This document shows positions 12,207-21,476 of a DNA stretch of 38,345 bases, piece after piece. This stretch comes from a virus. The position numbers and the translations under genes are program-made. A model generated the notes under the pieces. That model was given only the letters and a program-made list of their open reading frames with translations. It was not told the origin of the DNA and made no database searches. Where the stretch lies: positions 1-38,345 of the IMG/VR virus record IMGVR_UViG_3300042319_000714; one strand, given 5' to 3'. Each line of letters starts with the position of its first letter. The stretch's first letter is position 1.

Positions 12207-12463
12207 GGCCAGGCGGTGTAGACCACAGTGCCCTGGCCGTTGGCGTCGACCAGCTCGGCAGCGTTCACGCCCTTCAGCTTGGCCAGTGCGGCCAGGAGCT
12301 GCGTGTCGTTGGTGGCATTGGCGATGCAGGTCGACACGATGTCCGCGTCGTCGTAGGAGGCCGATAGGTTCTCCCTGGTGCGGTCGCGCCAGACGCGCAC
12401 CACTCGACCGTTGGAGAGGTTCACGCGCCGCATTGATTCGACGCAGGGGAAGGTGTGCTTCAT
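12203..12463 (-). CDS. Hypothetical protein following the tail fibre
   Basis: 86 aa from ATG 12463 (MKHTFPCVESMRRVNLSN). Contains VVRVWRDRTRENLSASYDDA and a helical C-terminal half (LLAALAKLKGVNAAELVD). Starts 12 nt after the tail fibre stop and is coupled by GTGA to the next gene. Family not recognised; probably a late accessory protein. Confidence 0.6.
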   Translation of the reverse strand: MKHTFPCVESMRRVNLSNGRVVRVWRDRTRENLSASYDDADIVSTCIANATNDTQLLAALAKLKGVNAAELVDANGQGTVVYTAWP

Positions 12464-12475
12464 GGGGCCTTCAGA

Positions 12476-15106
12476 CTATGTCAACGTGACAGATTTCCAA
12501 GTTGTTCCGTTGTGAATGTGCAGGGTGTTGCTGTTGGTGTTGAAGAACATAGGCACATTGGTCCCACTCACGTTGGTCGGCGTGCCCGATGGATTGCTGG
12601 ATGCTGCCGGGATGTAGACAAACCCGTCGATCATCGAGCTGCCGCCAATCGGCCCAATAAAGTCACCGCCGGACTGGCGGTAGCTCGCCCCCTTGATCAA
12701 CTTGCCGGTGGCACCATCGAACAGAACGAAGTCGCCATCCGTCGCGCTGCCGGGTCCCACCACGTCGCCGGTGCCAGTGCCTGTGGCTGCAATGGTGATC
12801 GTGCCGGAGCCGTTGGTGATGGTGATGTTTGCGCCCGCGGTGAGCTTTGCCCGCGCAAGCGTGCTCCCGATGCTCTTTCCGATGAGCAAGTCGCCGTCGC
12901 TGAAGACGTTGGACTGGCCTGTGCCGCCGTTGATCACGCCTAGTGTCCCGCTGACAGCAGATCCGCCCAGGGCAATCTGGGGTAGGTCGATGGCCTGGAT
13001 GTCGGACATGACCACGTTGGTGCCATTGCCGCGCAGATATCTGCCGTTGGTCTGCGAGCCGGCCAGTGCATCTATTGCGCTCTGGGCCGTGATGCTGGCG
13101 GTGCCGCCCTTGGAGATCGGCAGCACATTGCTCGTGCCGCTGTTCAGGTCGACCGTGTCCCAGATAGCCGCGGAGCCGGTGCTGGTCAGTACCTTGTACT
13201 GCGTACCCACCGAGGTGAGGCCTGTACCGCCATTGGCGATTGCCAGAGTACCGGTCATCGTCACTGAGCCCGAGGTAGTGATCGGGCCCCCGGTGAATGA
13301 CATCCCGGTAGTCCCGCCGCTCACACCCACTGAGGACACGCTCGCGCCCGCAGTGATGCCGTCGAGCTTAGTGGCCTGTGCCGAGGTCATGTAGCCGTTC
13401 TGCGTGGTCGTAGCCGCCACCTGGCTGATCACCGGGGTGGTGCTGCCGGTAGCCACCGAGATATTGGCACCGCCCGAGGCCGACACGTTGGTCACGGTGC
13501 CGGCGTTGGCGGTGTACCCAGCCGGGTTGCTGTCGGGGTAGGCCCCGAGGCTGGTCAGGGCTCCGGCAGCCGTGGTCGCTCCGGTACCACCGTTGGCCAC
13601 ATCCAGCGTGCCGGCCAGCGTCAGCGTGCCTGTGGTGGTCACAGGGCCGCCCGAGAAGGTCAGGCCTGTCGTGCCGCCAGAAGCGTCGACCGACGTCACC
13701 GAGCCGGCAGCAGTCGACGACAGCGTGGTGCCAGACATCGACAGGCCGGTGCCTAGGCTGATCTCCTGGGCGACCCCAGCACCGGCGCCGGCGCCGCGGC
13801 CGAGTAGTCTTGAGGCCGCCGAGATGTCTTGGATCTTGGCGTAGGTCACCGCGCTGGTGGCGATTGTCTGGGCCGTACCACCGGCAGCCTTGGTGACGTC
13901 CCCGGTGAAGGCGCTGGTCTGGATGCCGCCGGAGCCTGTGAACTCCACACCGCCGCCGACGGTCAATTCCTCAACAACGCCCGTCCCCGAGGTATCGCGG
14001 CCCAGGATCTTGTCGGTGGCAATCTGCTGCACCTTGGCGAAGGTCACCGCATTGTTGGCAATGGTCGCAGCGAAGGACCCCGTGCCAGACCCGGTGACAT
14101 CCCCGGTCAGCGTGATCGTCTGGTCGCCGGTGTTGCTGCCCGACAGGTTGCTGCCGGTAACCGTGCCCGAGGCAGCCACCGAGGTCGGGGTGATGGCACC
14201 CAATGCTACGGTCAGGTTGGGCGTGCTGGTCGCATTGGTGACCGTGCCGCTCACGCCGTTGGCATTGGTGAACCCGAAGGACGTCACCGTGCCGGTGTTC
14301 GACGTGTAGCCATTCGGATTCGACGCAGGGTAGGCCCCCAGGCTTGTCAAGGCAGCCGCCTCGGTGGTTGCACCAGTTCCGCCTGCCGACACGGCTACAA
14401 CCCCTCCCAGCGTGATTGTGCCGCTGCTGGTGATCGGGCCGCCCGAGGTCGTCAGGCCTGTCAGGCCTCCAGAGACGTTGACACTGGTCACACCGCCGCC
14501 GGTGGGGCCAGCGGGTCCGGCAGGGCCGGTGGGGCCAGCAGGCCCTTGCGGACCCTGCAGACCGCCGGCACCGAGGGGCTTGGTGGCTCCGGTGTCGAGC
14601 CGGGTGATCTCGCAGACCGTGTAAATCTCATCAACCCCGGTGATCGAGGAGTCGGTGCCAAGGTGCGATGCGCCGTCGCTGGTGATGTAGTACTCCAGCC
14701 GGTACACCGTGTCCTTGTGCGGCGTGATGCGCACGTTGGTGTGCAGGTACTGGCTCTCCTGGTTGGTGACGTCGTCCGAGGCGCTGTATCCGATCACCAC
14801 GCTGTTGGTGACGTCATACACCCGCATCCGTGTCTCCCGGGTATGGTGGAACGGGCTGATCACCCGGATCTGGTAGGCACCGGCAGCTAACTTGAACTCG
14901 CTATTGGCCAGGTCGAGGATCAGGCCGCTCGGATCGCTGGCTACGGTGTTCAGGTCGCGTGTCGTCCACGTCGTTGCCACGCCATTGCCGCCCGGTGTGC
15001 CCGAGGCCTTGCGGTCCTCAATGAGCGCGATCTTCTGCGTCAGGCTGTCGACGTCCTTACGCAGCTTGTTGATCAGGATCGTGCTGGTCTGTGAATCGTA
15101 GCTCAT
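12476..15106 (-). CDS. Tail fibre/appendage protein with collagen-like segment and beta repeats
   Basis: 876 aa. A coiled coil (residues 8-32, INKLRKDVDSLTQKIALIED) leads to a beta-sandwich-like domain (40-175). A collagen-like Gly-x-y stretch follows (about 179-203, GPAGPTGPAGPAGPTG), then several hundred residues of degenerate repeats built on GGTGATT, LTSLGAYP and SGGPITTSG, and a tip (750-876) with GDFVLFDGATGKLIKG and LHIHNGTTWKSVTL. Trimeric assembly via coiled coil and collagen is typical of host-binding fibres. It overlaps the polyvalent protein stop (ATGA). The repeats are recombination-prone and may let the tip be swapped. Confidence 0.85.
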   Translation of the reverse strand: MSYDSQTSTILINKLRKDVDSLTQKIALIEDRKASGTPGGNGVATTWTTRDLNTVASDPSGLILDLANSEFKLAAGAYQIRVISPFHHTRETRMRVYDVTNSVVIGYSASDDVTNQESQYLHTNVRITPHKDTVYRLEYYITSDGASHLGTDSSITGVDEIYTVCEITRLDTGATKPLGAGGLQGPQGPAGPTGPAGPAGPTGGGVTSVNVSGGLTGLTTSGGPITSSGTITLGGVVAVSAGGTGATTEAAALTSLGAYPASNPNGYTSNTGTVTSFGFTNANGVSGTVTNATSTPNLTVALGAITPTSVAASGTVTGSNLSGSNTGDQTITLTGDVTGSGTGSFAATIANNAVTFAKVQQIATDKILGRDTSGTGVVEELTVGGGVEFTGSGGIQTSAFTGDVTKAAGGTAQTIATSAVTYAKIQDISAASRLLGRGAGAGAGVAQEISLGTGLSMSGTTLSSTAAGSVTSVDASGGTTGLTFSGGPVTTTGTLTLAGTLDVANGGTGATTAAGALTSLGAYPDSNPAGYTANAGTVTNVSASGGANISVATGSTTPVISQVAATTTQNGYMTSAQATKLDGITAGASVSSVGVSGGTTGMSFTGGPITTSGSVTMTGTLAIANGGTGLTSVGTQYKVLTSTGSAAIWDTVDLNSGTSNVLPISKGGTASITAQSAIDALAGSQTNGRYLRGNGTNVVMSDIQAIDLPQIALGGSAVSGTLGVINGGTGQSNVFSDGDLLIGKSIGSTLARAKLTAGANITITNGSGTITIAATGTGTGDVVGPGSATDGDFVLFDGATGKLIKGASYRQSGGDFIGPIGGSSMIDGFVYIPAASSNPSGTPTNVSGTNVPMFFNTNSNTLHIHNGTTWKSVTLT

Positions 15107-18100
15107 TGCTTGGACTTCTTTCGGATAATGCGTTGGGCCTCGTCAAGGCTGGCCGCGATGCCGATCAGGCTGCCGGCGGGGCCGTAGAGGCGGAGACTGC
15201 CCTTGGCCTTGCCCGGGATGGCTCGGTAGCCGCCGGGGAAGGAGTAGGCACCGGGCATGGCTGAGTCGGGGGAGGGCATCATTCGCACGTCGCTTGAAGC
15301 AGGACCAAGGTCGACCGCATCTGCGAGTAAAGGCTCGCCATCAGACCCAAGCCCGACAAGCCATCCAGCCACGTAGCGCTTCTCGCCGGGGTTAAACATT
15401 TCGTAGGTGCCAACATCGGATTGAGGCTCACCAACAATTCGCAGCACCGACACTCCTCGCTCCATTCTGTCTTCAGCGAAGTTCTTACTGCGGCCCTCAG
15501 TTGGTAACTTACCGATGCGCTCAGCCATTACCCAGCGAGGCGGTTCAGCGCCTTCTCTGCCCATCTCAAAGGCAGCAGTTCTTGCCATGTCGTAGCCTAC
15601 ATAGTCCGGCACGTCATAGTATTGAGGATCTTGGCTTCTCGTCTTTACGCCGTCTCTGTAGGCAGCATCCAGTGACCTGCGAGGCTTTGGAAGCATCTGC
15701 AGTGCTTTGGTGTCCTGATCAGAAGCCGGCATGAAGCGGATATCCTCCGAGGTAGCCTTGAAGCGCTGCGAAAGCGGGATGACGTTGCCGGCGTCGTCCT
15801 TGGTGATCGCATCAACCAGTTTGACCTGGCTTGAATCTGCGACGTAGTAGATACGCTCGTTGCCGGGTAATTCGACAATGCCAGCCTTGGTAGGTTGATT
15901 TTCCGCACTGAACCCAGACATCACTTGCCCAAGCGTTTGCGGTGTAGCTTGGAATACGGGAGCACCTTCAGGAATGCGTAGGAAAACCCGCTTCACTTCG
16001 GGCACGGCCTTTGTCGAGGTCATCACCTTGGCCGCCTCAATAAAGCTGTCGGACAACCTTTTGTTGATAGGCTTCAGGTCTTTGGCGTGACCACGCAGTT
16101 CCTTGATGAACCCAGGAACATCGTCAATGGAACCCCAGTCGAACTCAGGCAGCATCCCGTCATCGACCGAGCTGTAGCCCTTGGACGAGAAGTACTCCTG
16201 AGCAGCCACATCCTCGTCGAACATACGCATGGCGTCGTTGGCAACGCGCAGGCCTGCATCCAATCGCACAGCCTCGTCACCTAGGCGCTTGGAGTAGCCT
16301 TCAGCAGCCTTCTTGTCGGTGGTGAACGAGAACGCTTGGCGGGACACACCCGAGGTCTCGCCACGCATCCGCTTGTCGAATACGTTGAACCCGCCTGTAG
16401 GTGTGCCGTGGTAGACAGGACCAATGGTATACCCAGCCGCCTTCGCCGCCTCATCGACCATCCGCTGCGCGGTGGCCGTGTCGCCAGAGTTCACTGCCTC
16501 CAGATAGTCACTATCTGAAGGCATGAACCTTACATCCCCCGCTTGTCGAACCGCCCCGCCTTCGCCTTGGCCTTCTTGGCCACGCTCAATGCGATTGCGA
16601 CCGCCTGCTTCTGCGGTTTGCCGGACTTCATCTCCCGGGACACGTTGCTGCTGATCGACTTCTGGCTGTAGCCTTGCTTGAGTGGCATCTGCTTTCCTTT
16701 CTGCTTGGGTTTGGGTGTCGTAGATTCCGATGAGCTTTCCATCGGGACCGTAGAGCTTGTGCTTGGCACCGCTGATGATGCGGTAGCCCTCATCGGAGTT
16801 GATGATCGACTTGTCGCCGATGGTCTCGGCGGGCATCCAGCGATTCTTTGAGAGCTGGTAGGCTTCCTCGGAGAACTTCGCTTTGAAGTCCATCGGAGAC
16901 ATCGAGCCAACGCGATCCAGCCGGAAGCTGCGAACGAACTTGCTTCCAGTCTTTTCGCCAGCACCAACAAAGTCGCCAAGGAACTTTGCCTTCTCGACTC
17001 CGAATATCTCAGCGGAACGACGGGCACCTTCTTTTTGGTCGAGGTTGGTAAAGTACCTCGCCAGATCGGTCATAAACCCATCGGTATTGTTCCACAGGCC
17101 ACCGATGCTGCCATCCTTCTTGAGCAGCTTGCTGAGTTCGTTTCGGACCTTGGTGATGTCGATGGCCCTGACCACCGGATTGTCAGCCTTTGTGATCCAA
17201 AAGCTGTACGGAGAAAACTCCCGTTCGCTGACTTTGATTCCGCTGCTGTATTTGGGCGAATCCTTACCAGTGAGCCTATTCCTCACTCGGCGAAGTGCGG
17301 CGAAGTAGGTGACGAACAGGCTGTTTCCATTCTCCATTGCCAGATTGACGGCCCGGATCTTGTCCTTCATCCGGGAGCTGATCGTCTGCGATTGCTCGAT
17401 GGCACTGAGCTGCTCGGGGCTGAATCGACCAGTGATTTCACCGTCGACAAGTCTGGCTCCAGGAATCTTCTCGGTGATGGATCGCAACGAGGTCAGATCC
17501 TTGTCGTCGCGTGCTCGGATCTCTTCGCTGGAAAGGTTCCTGATGCTGCCATCGGGCATCTGCTCGGCCAATCCGAGGTCAACCAGCTCCTTAGCCGCCA
17601 ACGGGTTTGAAACGTCTTCCGGCTTCAGCACGCGGCCACCGCGGCTGTCATCGAGCATGATCTTCTCGTCCAGCTTGCGACGGGCACGCACCAGGTCACG
17701 CAACATGGCGTTCACCTGGGGAGATGCCTGCTTCAGATCAGGGAACAGCACCGAGTCAGTCGGCTTCACGCCGAAGGTGCGCTCAATCGAAGCAGCAGCG
17801 TTTGCGATGGCCTTGCTGGCGTTCTGCGTCAGTGCGGCATCCAAAAGCTGTCTGGTGAGGCCTGAGAAGCCTTTCAGCATTGCGTCCGGCTTCTGACCAG
17901 CAATCAGTGCTGCGAAGTGTTCAGCAGCCAGCTCCGAGGCAATGTAGTCGGCCTTCTTGTTGATCGTGTCGAACTGGGCAAGTTCTGCTGCACGCTGCGG
18001 ACTGCCTGCGGCCAGCTTGTCGCGGTACTCGTTGAAACGGGCCTCAATCTCGGCGTCATTGAAAGCGCCCTCGGCCAGCTTGCGGATGGTGTCGCCTTCC

Positions 18101-19659
18101 TGAATCCAGCGTCCGACAAGAGCGCTCTTGATCTCAGTTGCACCGCCTGCGAGCTGCTCGCTCTTTTCGAGAGCGTGGAACAGCTCATGGCCCAGCGTGT
18201 AGAGGGGGCTGTCGCCTTTGCCTTTGCCGAGGATGTCGGCATTGATGACAATGGTCGGGCGGTCTCCAATCTCAACCTGAACACCACGGGCACGGCCTTT
18301 GTACTGATCAACGAAGTCAGTGTCTGAAAGGTACTTTACGTCAACATCGCCAAACCGACCTTTGACCAGTCCTTCAACGTCCATCAGCGCCGATGCGGTA
18401 TCGACGCCGTGTTGGTCTCTGACACGCTCAAACAGCGCCTTGGTCGTCGGATCCTGCTGGGCGTCGATGAATCGTCCTAGGTCGCCGGCACGGGCTTCCT
18501 TAGCGGCAGCGCCTGTGAGCTTCTGGTAGGCACGGCCACCGATAGCACCGGCAGCACCTTGAGCAGCACCAGATCCGAGTCCAGCAGCAGCGCCTTCCTC
18601 GCCACCGGAAAGGTAGCCGAGGCCGGTTCCCAATACGGCACCCTCTAGTCCGCCAGCAGTGCCTCGCAGAGCAGCGTCCACCGCGGCATCGCCTCCGTAC
18701 TGACCGATCACACCCAGCATCCGCTGGCGCAGGTTAGCTCCCGGGGCAGCACCGATGGCTTCCAAAGGGCCGATGCGCGAAGGCTGGGTCATCAGGTTCT
18801 CGCCAGCAGCCGTAATGGCCTCTCCGACCTCGCGTGCGGTACGGATACCGGCAGGAATGGCAGCCGCGGTGGCCAGCTCCGGGGCAATGCCCAAGGCTCC
18901 GGCAACACCGGCTGTTGAAGCAGCGGTTCGAAGCGCTTCTGGCGTCATTCCAATGGCTTCCGCTGTCATGCGCTCGGCAGCGCCTGCAACACGCTCTAGG
19001 GGCCTTGCAACGCCAGCAACAGCACGCCCGGTTAGCTGAGCGCCTTTACCGACTGCACGGGTGGCCAGCTTGCCTGCACCGATTATCTCGCCGATACCAG
19101 GAAGAGCCAGTGTCGGGTCAAGGATCATGGACACGCCCTGGACAAACTCCGGGTTGGTGAACTCAGGTTGGATTGCCAGAAAGTCCTGACCGCTTTCAAG
19201 TCGTGCGGATCTGTTGGCAAAGTCTCGCGCCTCGAGGAACTGTTCGTACCGTGACTGCGCAGTGCCACTACCTGCAACAAGGTCCTTGAACTTGAAGAGT
19301 GGCGACGACGGGTCTTGAGACTGTGCGATCAGGCCGTAGAGCTGCCGGGTGCCTTGAGCCGCGCCCTCGATGTAGTTGAGCGGGTTGATTACGGCACCTT
19401 GGGCTCCCTCGGAGATCGCGCCACCGATCATGTTGGCTGCAGCATCCACCGACTGCGCGATGGTGTTGATCCAGTCGGTCTGCTTGGTCTTGGCGTACTC
19501 CTCGTACTTCAGGTAGTCTGCCTGCGTTGGCGTAAAGGCAGGGTCCTGCATTGCCAGCGAGATATCCTCGCCGGTCAATGGCGCATCCAGCAGGCTCTCG
19601 ACGCTGTCTGCTGGTTCAGGCCCGAGCAACGAGTCGATGTCCGCTTGGGATAGGGTCAT
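15103..19659 (-). CDS. Giant internal virion polyvalent protein (metalloprotease + ADP-ribosyltransferase-like)
   Basis: 1518 aa, the largest protein. Polar N-terminus; Gly/Ala-rich hydrophobic segments between about 180 and 400 that could cross a membrane; a zinc-metalloprotease HExxH at His491-Glu492-His495 (LGHELFHALE); long helical regions; a linker; then an ART-like domain beginning PVYHGTPTGGFNVF (Tyr1083) with FSFTTDKKAAEGY. The motif D-[VI]-R-[FM]-M-P recurs at Met1046, Met1310 and Met1461 between modules. A LYGPxGxLIGI module occurs twice (about 965-985 and near the C-terminus). Such polyvalent proteins are packaged and ejected with the DNA to modify host targets. A 52-aa gene is nested at residues about 991-1043. 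ATGA overlaps on both sides. Confidence 0.8.
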   Translation of the reverse strand: MTLSQADIDSLLGPEPADSVESLLDAPLTGEDISLAMQDPAFTPTQADYLKYEEYAKTKQTDWINTIAQSVDAAANMIGGAISEGAQGAVINPLNYIEGAAQGTRQLYGLIAQSQDPSSPLFKFKDLVAGSGTAQSRYEQFLEARDFANRSARLESGQDFLAIQPEFTNPEFVQGVSMILDPTLALPGIGEIIGAGKLATRAVGKGAQLTGRAVAGVARPLERVAGAAERMTAEAIGMTPEALRTAASTAGVAGALGIAPELATAAAIPAGIRTAREVGEAITAAGENLMTQPSRIGPLEAIGAAPGANLRQRMLGVIGQYGGDAAVDAALRGTAGGLEGAVLGTGLGYLSGGEEGAAAGLGSGAAQGAAGAIGGRAYQKLTGAAAKEARAGDLGRFIDAQQDPTTKALFERVRDQHGVDTASALMDVEGLVKGRFGDVDVKYLSDTDFVDQYKGRARGVQVEIGDRPTIVINADILGKGKGDSPLYTLGHELFHALEKSEQLAGGATEIKSALVGRWIQEGDTIRKLAEGAFNDAEIEARFNEYRDKLAAGSPQRAAELAQFDTINKKADYIASELAAEHFAALIAGQKPDAMLKGFSGLTRQLLDAALTQNASKAIANAAASIERTFGVKPTDSVLFPDLKQASPQVNAMLRDLVRARRKLDEKIMLDDSRGGRVLKPEDVSNPLAAKELVDLGLAEQMPDGSIRNLSSEEIRARDDKDLTSLRSITEKIPGARLVDGEITGRFSPEQLSAIEQSQTISSRMKDKIRAVNLAMENGNSLFVTYFAALRRVRNRLTGKDSPKYSSGIKVSEREFSPYSFWITKADNPVVRAIDITKVRNELSKLLKKDGSIGGLWNNTDGFMTDLARYFTNLDQKEGARRSAEIFGVEKAKFLGDFVGAGEKTGSKFVRSFRLDRVGSMSPMDFKAKFSEEAYQLSKNRWMPAETIGDKSIINSDEGYRIISGAKHKLYGPDGKLIGIYDTQTQAERKADATQARLQPEVDQQQRVPGDEVRQTAEAGGRNRIERGQEGQGEGGAVRQAGDVRFMPSDSDYLEAVNSGDTATAQRMVDEAAKAAGYTIGPVYHGTPTGGFNVFDKRMRGETSGVSRQAFSFTTDKKAAEGYSKRLGDEAVRLDAGLRVANDAMRMFDEDVAAQEYFSSKGYSSVDDGMLPEFDWGSIDDVPGFIKELRGHAKDLKPINKRLSDSFIEAAKVMTSTKAVPEVKRVFLRIPEGAPVFQATPQTLGQVMSGFSAENQPTKAGIVELPGNERIYYVADSSQVKLVDAITKDDAGNVIPLSQRFKATSEDIRFMPASDQDTKALQMLPKPRRSLDAAYRDGVKTRSQDPQYYDVPDYVGYDMARTAAFEMGREGAEPPRWVMAERIGKLPTEGRSKNFAEDRMERGVSVLRIVGEPQSDVGTYEMFNPGEKRYVAGWLVGLGSDGEPLLADAVDLGPASSDVRMMPSPDSAMPGAYSFPGGYRAIPGKAKGSLRLYGPAGSLIGIAASLDEAQRIIRKKSKQ
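16530..16688 (-). CDS. Nested 52-aa small conserved-type protein (MPLKxG...KPQKQAVAIAL)
   Basis: Lies wholly inside the polyvalent protein gene, same strand, different frame. ATG 16688 is preceded at good distance by AAGGA and the frame ends TAA at 16530-16532. The sequence (MPLKQGYSQKSISSNVS, then EMKSGKPQKQAVAIALSVAK, basic tail KAKAGRFDKRGM) matches, from memory, a small family found as stand-alone genes in many phages. The host frame here is low-complexity linker (Gln, Gly, Arg, Glu-rich), which suggests that the linker is tolerated and the small gene is what selection keeps. Function of the family is unknown; its basic character suggests nucleic-acid or capsid association. Confidence 0.7.
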   Translation of the reverse strand: MPLKQGYSQKSISSNVSREMKSGKPQKQAVAIALSVAKKAKAKAGRFDKRGM

Positions 19660-21473
19660 TGGAGAGATTTAAGTTCTTGAGCGGCTTGTTGGCGGGTGAT
19701 CGCGCCAGAGTTCATCCGAGCGCGAATTGAAGCAGCACGGGGATCAGAAGCGAGCGAAGAGCGTGATTGTGCAGCTTGAGGAGTTAAAGCCTGCAGTCCG
19801 AGGCTCTGTGCGCGGGTTGTGATACCATTGGTCGCACGCGACAGCAGGCCTTCCAGCGATTTCATGTTCGACGATGGTAGGCTGAAAATATCGGTCGGGT
19901 TGCGGACAATGCTCTCCAGCAGCTTGCGATCCGGTTCTGAGACCGTGCCAGCACCTAAGATATCCAATCGCAGTGCGCCCTGAACGCTGCGAGCAAGCTG
20001 GTCGGCTTCGGCCTTGATTTTTGGACTTTGCTGCATGGCCTTGCCCATGCCGGCAATCTCAAACAGCCGTGTAATATCACGGCGCGAATCAAGCACGGTT
20101 TTATACTGCTCGCGGAAAAGTTTGGCTTCTTCAGCAGAAGGCGCAGTACCTTGAAACTCAGGGAAGTCGATGGTGAGTCCCTTGATCTTAAGCATATCGT
20201 CAATGTTCGTTTCCTTTCTTGGAACGAACTGCTCCTTGCCTCCGAAACGAACCACAGATCCCAGGTCACGCACCTGCTCGACAGTGGTAGGTTGAAACGT
20301 TCCGGTGGCCTCCATCACGCTCCTGATGGCCTCCGGGTTGATCGGAGCACCTAGGCGCTGGAACACGTCGACAGCCTGCTTGAAGCGGTCCTGGTAGTTG
20401 ACCGGCTGGGTCTCGGTAACCGTGCGCTGAATGGGCTGCGACTCGAAAGCCGGGACCTCACGCTGCGGGATGGGCGCAATGCCAACAGGACGAGCAGCTT
20501 GCTGCTGTTGCAAAACCTGCCTGTCACGCAAAGGAACACGCTGCGTGCTGACTGGGGGTTGAGGAACCGGCGCAGCCGTTAGGGGTTGATCGGCAATCGG
20601 AATCCGTTGAGGAATCCTGGTAACTGGTCGTCCAAGGCCCTGCGCAAAAGCAGCAACATCAGGCTGTTGCTGTTGGCCTCCCATCACTTGCTGCACCTGA
20701 TAGAACGGGGTGTAGGGCTGCTGCTCCGCGGGAATGTTCAGGCTGCTGCTGATGATTGCCGGAGGTGCGGGCACCGTGACTTCCTGCGTGGCCGGAAGCT
20801 GGGCAACCTGAGTCATTGCCTGCTCATTCAACCGACGTCGAGATTCGGTTTCTTGATCACGCAACGCAGCCCTGAACGTGATCATCTGTTCCGGAGTAAG
20901 CCTGCCGCCGTATCTCGCAATCATCTCCTGCGTGACATTGGCGAAAGGCATGGTCGGAGCCTGTCCCGGCTGCATAGCCGCAACAGCACCAATTGCCTCA
21001 GACAACATTGGGGCACCCTCTGCCTCGCGCTGGGCCTTACCCAACTGCAACGCACCGAGCGCCAACTGCTGACGAGTCGCCTCATCAGTAAGCTCCCTCG
21101 CACGCTGCTTGTCGGCCCGATCCAAGAAGAACTCGGCATTCATCAGCGCCGCCTTCTTTTGCGGAAGGCTCATCGTCGAGAACTTGCCAACGTCGGCCAA
21201 GAGTTTTGACTCGGGACTACGCTCGTCCATCACATTGCCGGTCCTAGCAACGGTATCAATATACGGCCTCAACTGCTCGTATCTAGCCTGCACAAACTCA
21301 CTCTCAGCCTTATTCTGGCCATAGCGCTGCAGCGACTCGCCAATGGCATTGCCGATCTGCTGGATGCCCTGGCCGATGTTGCGCCCGGCCTGCGAGTAGG
21401 CCTCGATGTAGCCGGAAGGCACGGCGGAAGGTCCTCCGCCCTGGTAGCCTGCTGAGTAGCTGTAAGTCGCCAT
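19656..21473 (-). CDS. Internal virion / structural protein, Gln-Pro-rich
   Basis: 605 aa from ATG 21473. The N-terminus has a Gly/Tyr-rich start and a helix (NIGQGIQQIGNAIGESLQRY). A helical region (60-210) follows, then a Pro/Gln-rich linker (about 220-350, with GGQQQQPD and QVLQQQQAARP), then a helical C-terminal domain (FREQYKTVLDSRRDI, GALRLDILGAGTVSEPD). This resembles ejection or internal virion proteins of short-tailed phages, although no family is certain. Overlaps the polyvalent protein start by 4 nt; together with the 283-aa protein it forms an internal-protein trio. Confidence 0.6.
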   Translation of the reverse strand: MATYSYSAGYQGGGPSAVPSGYIEAYSQAGRNIGQGIQQIGNAIGESLQRYGQNKAESEFVQARYEQLRPYIDTVARTGNVMDERSPESKLLADVGKFSTMSLPQKKAALMNAEFFLDRADKQRARELTDEATRQQLALGALQLGKAQREAEGAPMLSEAIGAVAAMQPGQAPTMPFANVTQEMIARYGGRLTPEQMITFRAALRDQETESRRRLNEQAMTQVAQLPATQEVTVPAPPAIISSSLNIPAEQQPYTPFYQVQQVMGGQQQQPDVAAFAQGLGRPVTRIPQRIPIADQPLTAAPVPQPPVSTQRVPLRDRQVLQQQQAARPVGIAPIPQREVPAFESQPIQRTVTETQPVNYQDRFKQAVDVFQRLGAPINPEAIRSVMEATGTFQPTTVEQVRDLGSVVRFGGKEQFVPRKETNIDDMLKIKGLTIDFPEFQGTAPSAEEAKLFREQYKTVLDSRRDITRLFEIAGMGKAMQQSPKIKAEADQLARSVQGALRLDILGAGTVSEPDRKLLESIVRNPTDIFSLPSSNMKSLEGLLSRATNGITTRAQSLGLQALTPQAAQSRSSLASDPRAASIRARMNSGAITRQQAAQELKSLQ

Positions 21474-21476
21474 AGA

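Noticed and set aside
12476-14560. Regular repeats in the tail fibre, considered as a CRISPR array or satellite
   Set aside because: The repeats are degenerate, translate in frame to GGTGATT/LTSLGAYP-type beta repeats, and have no constant spacer length.
13829-14890. 353-codon plus-strand frame
   Set aside because: Antisense of the repeat-rich tail fibre; composition (Gly/Arg/Val) simply mirrors the fibre repeats.
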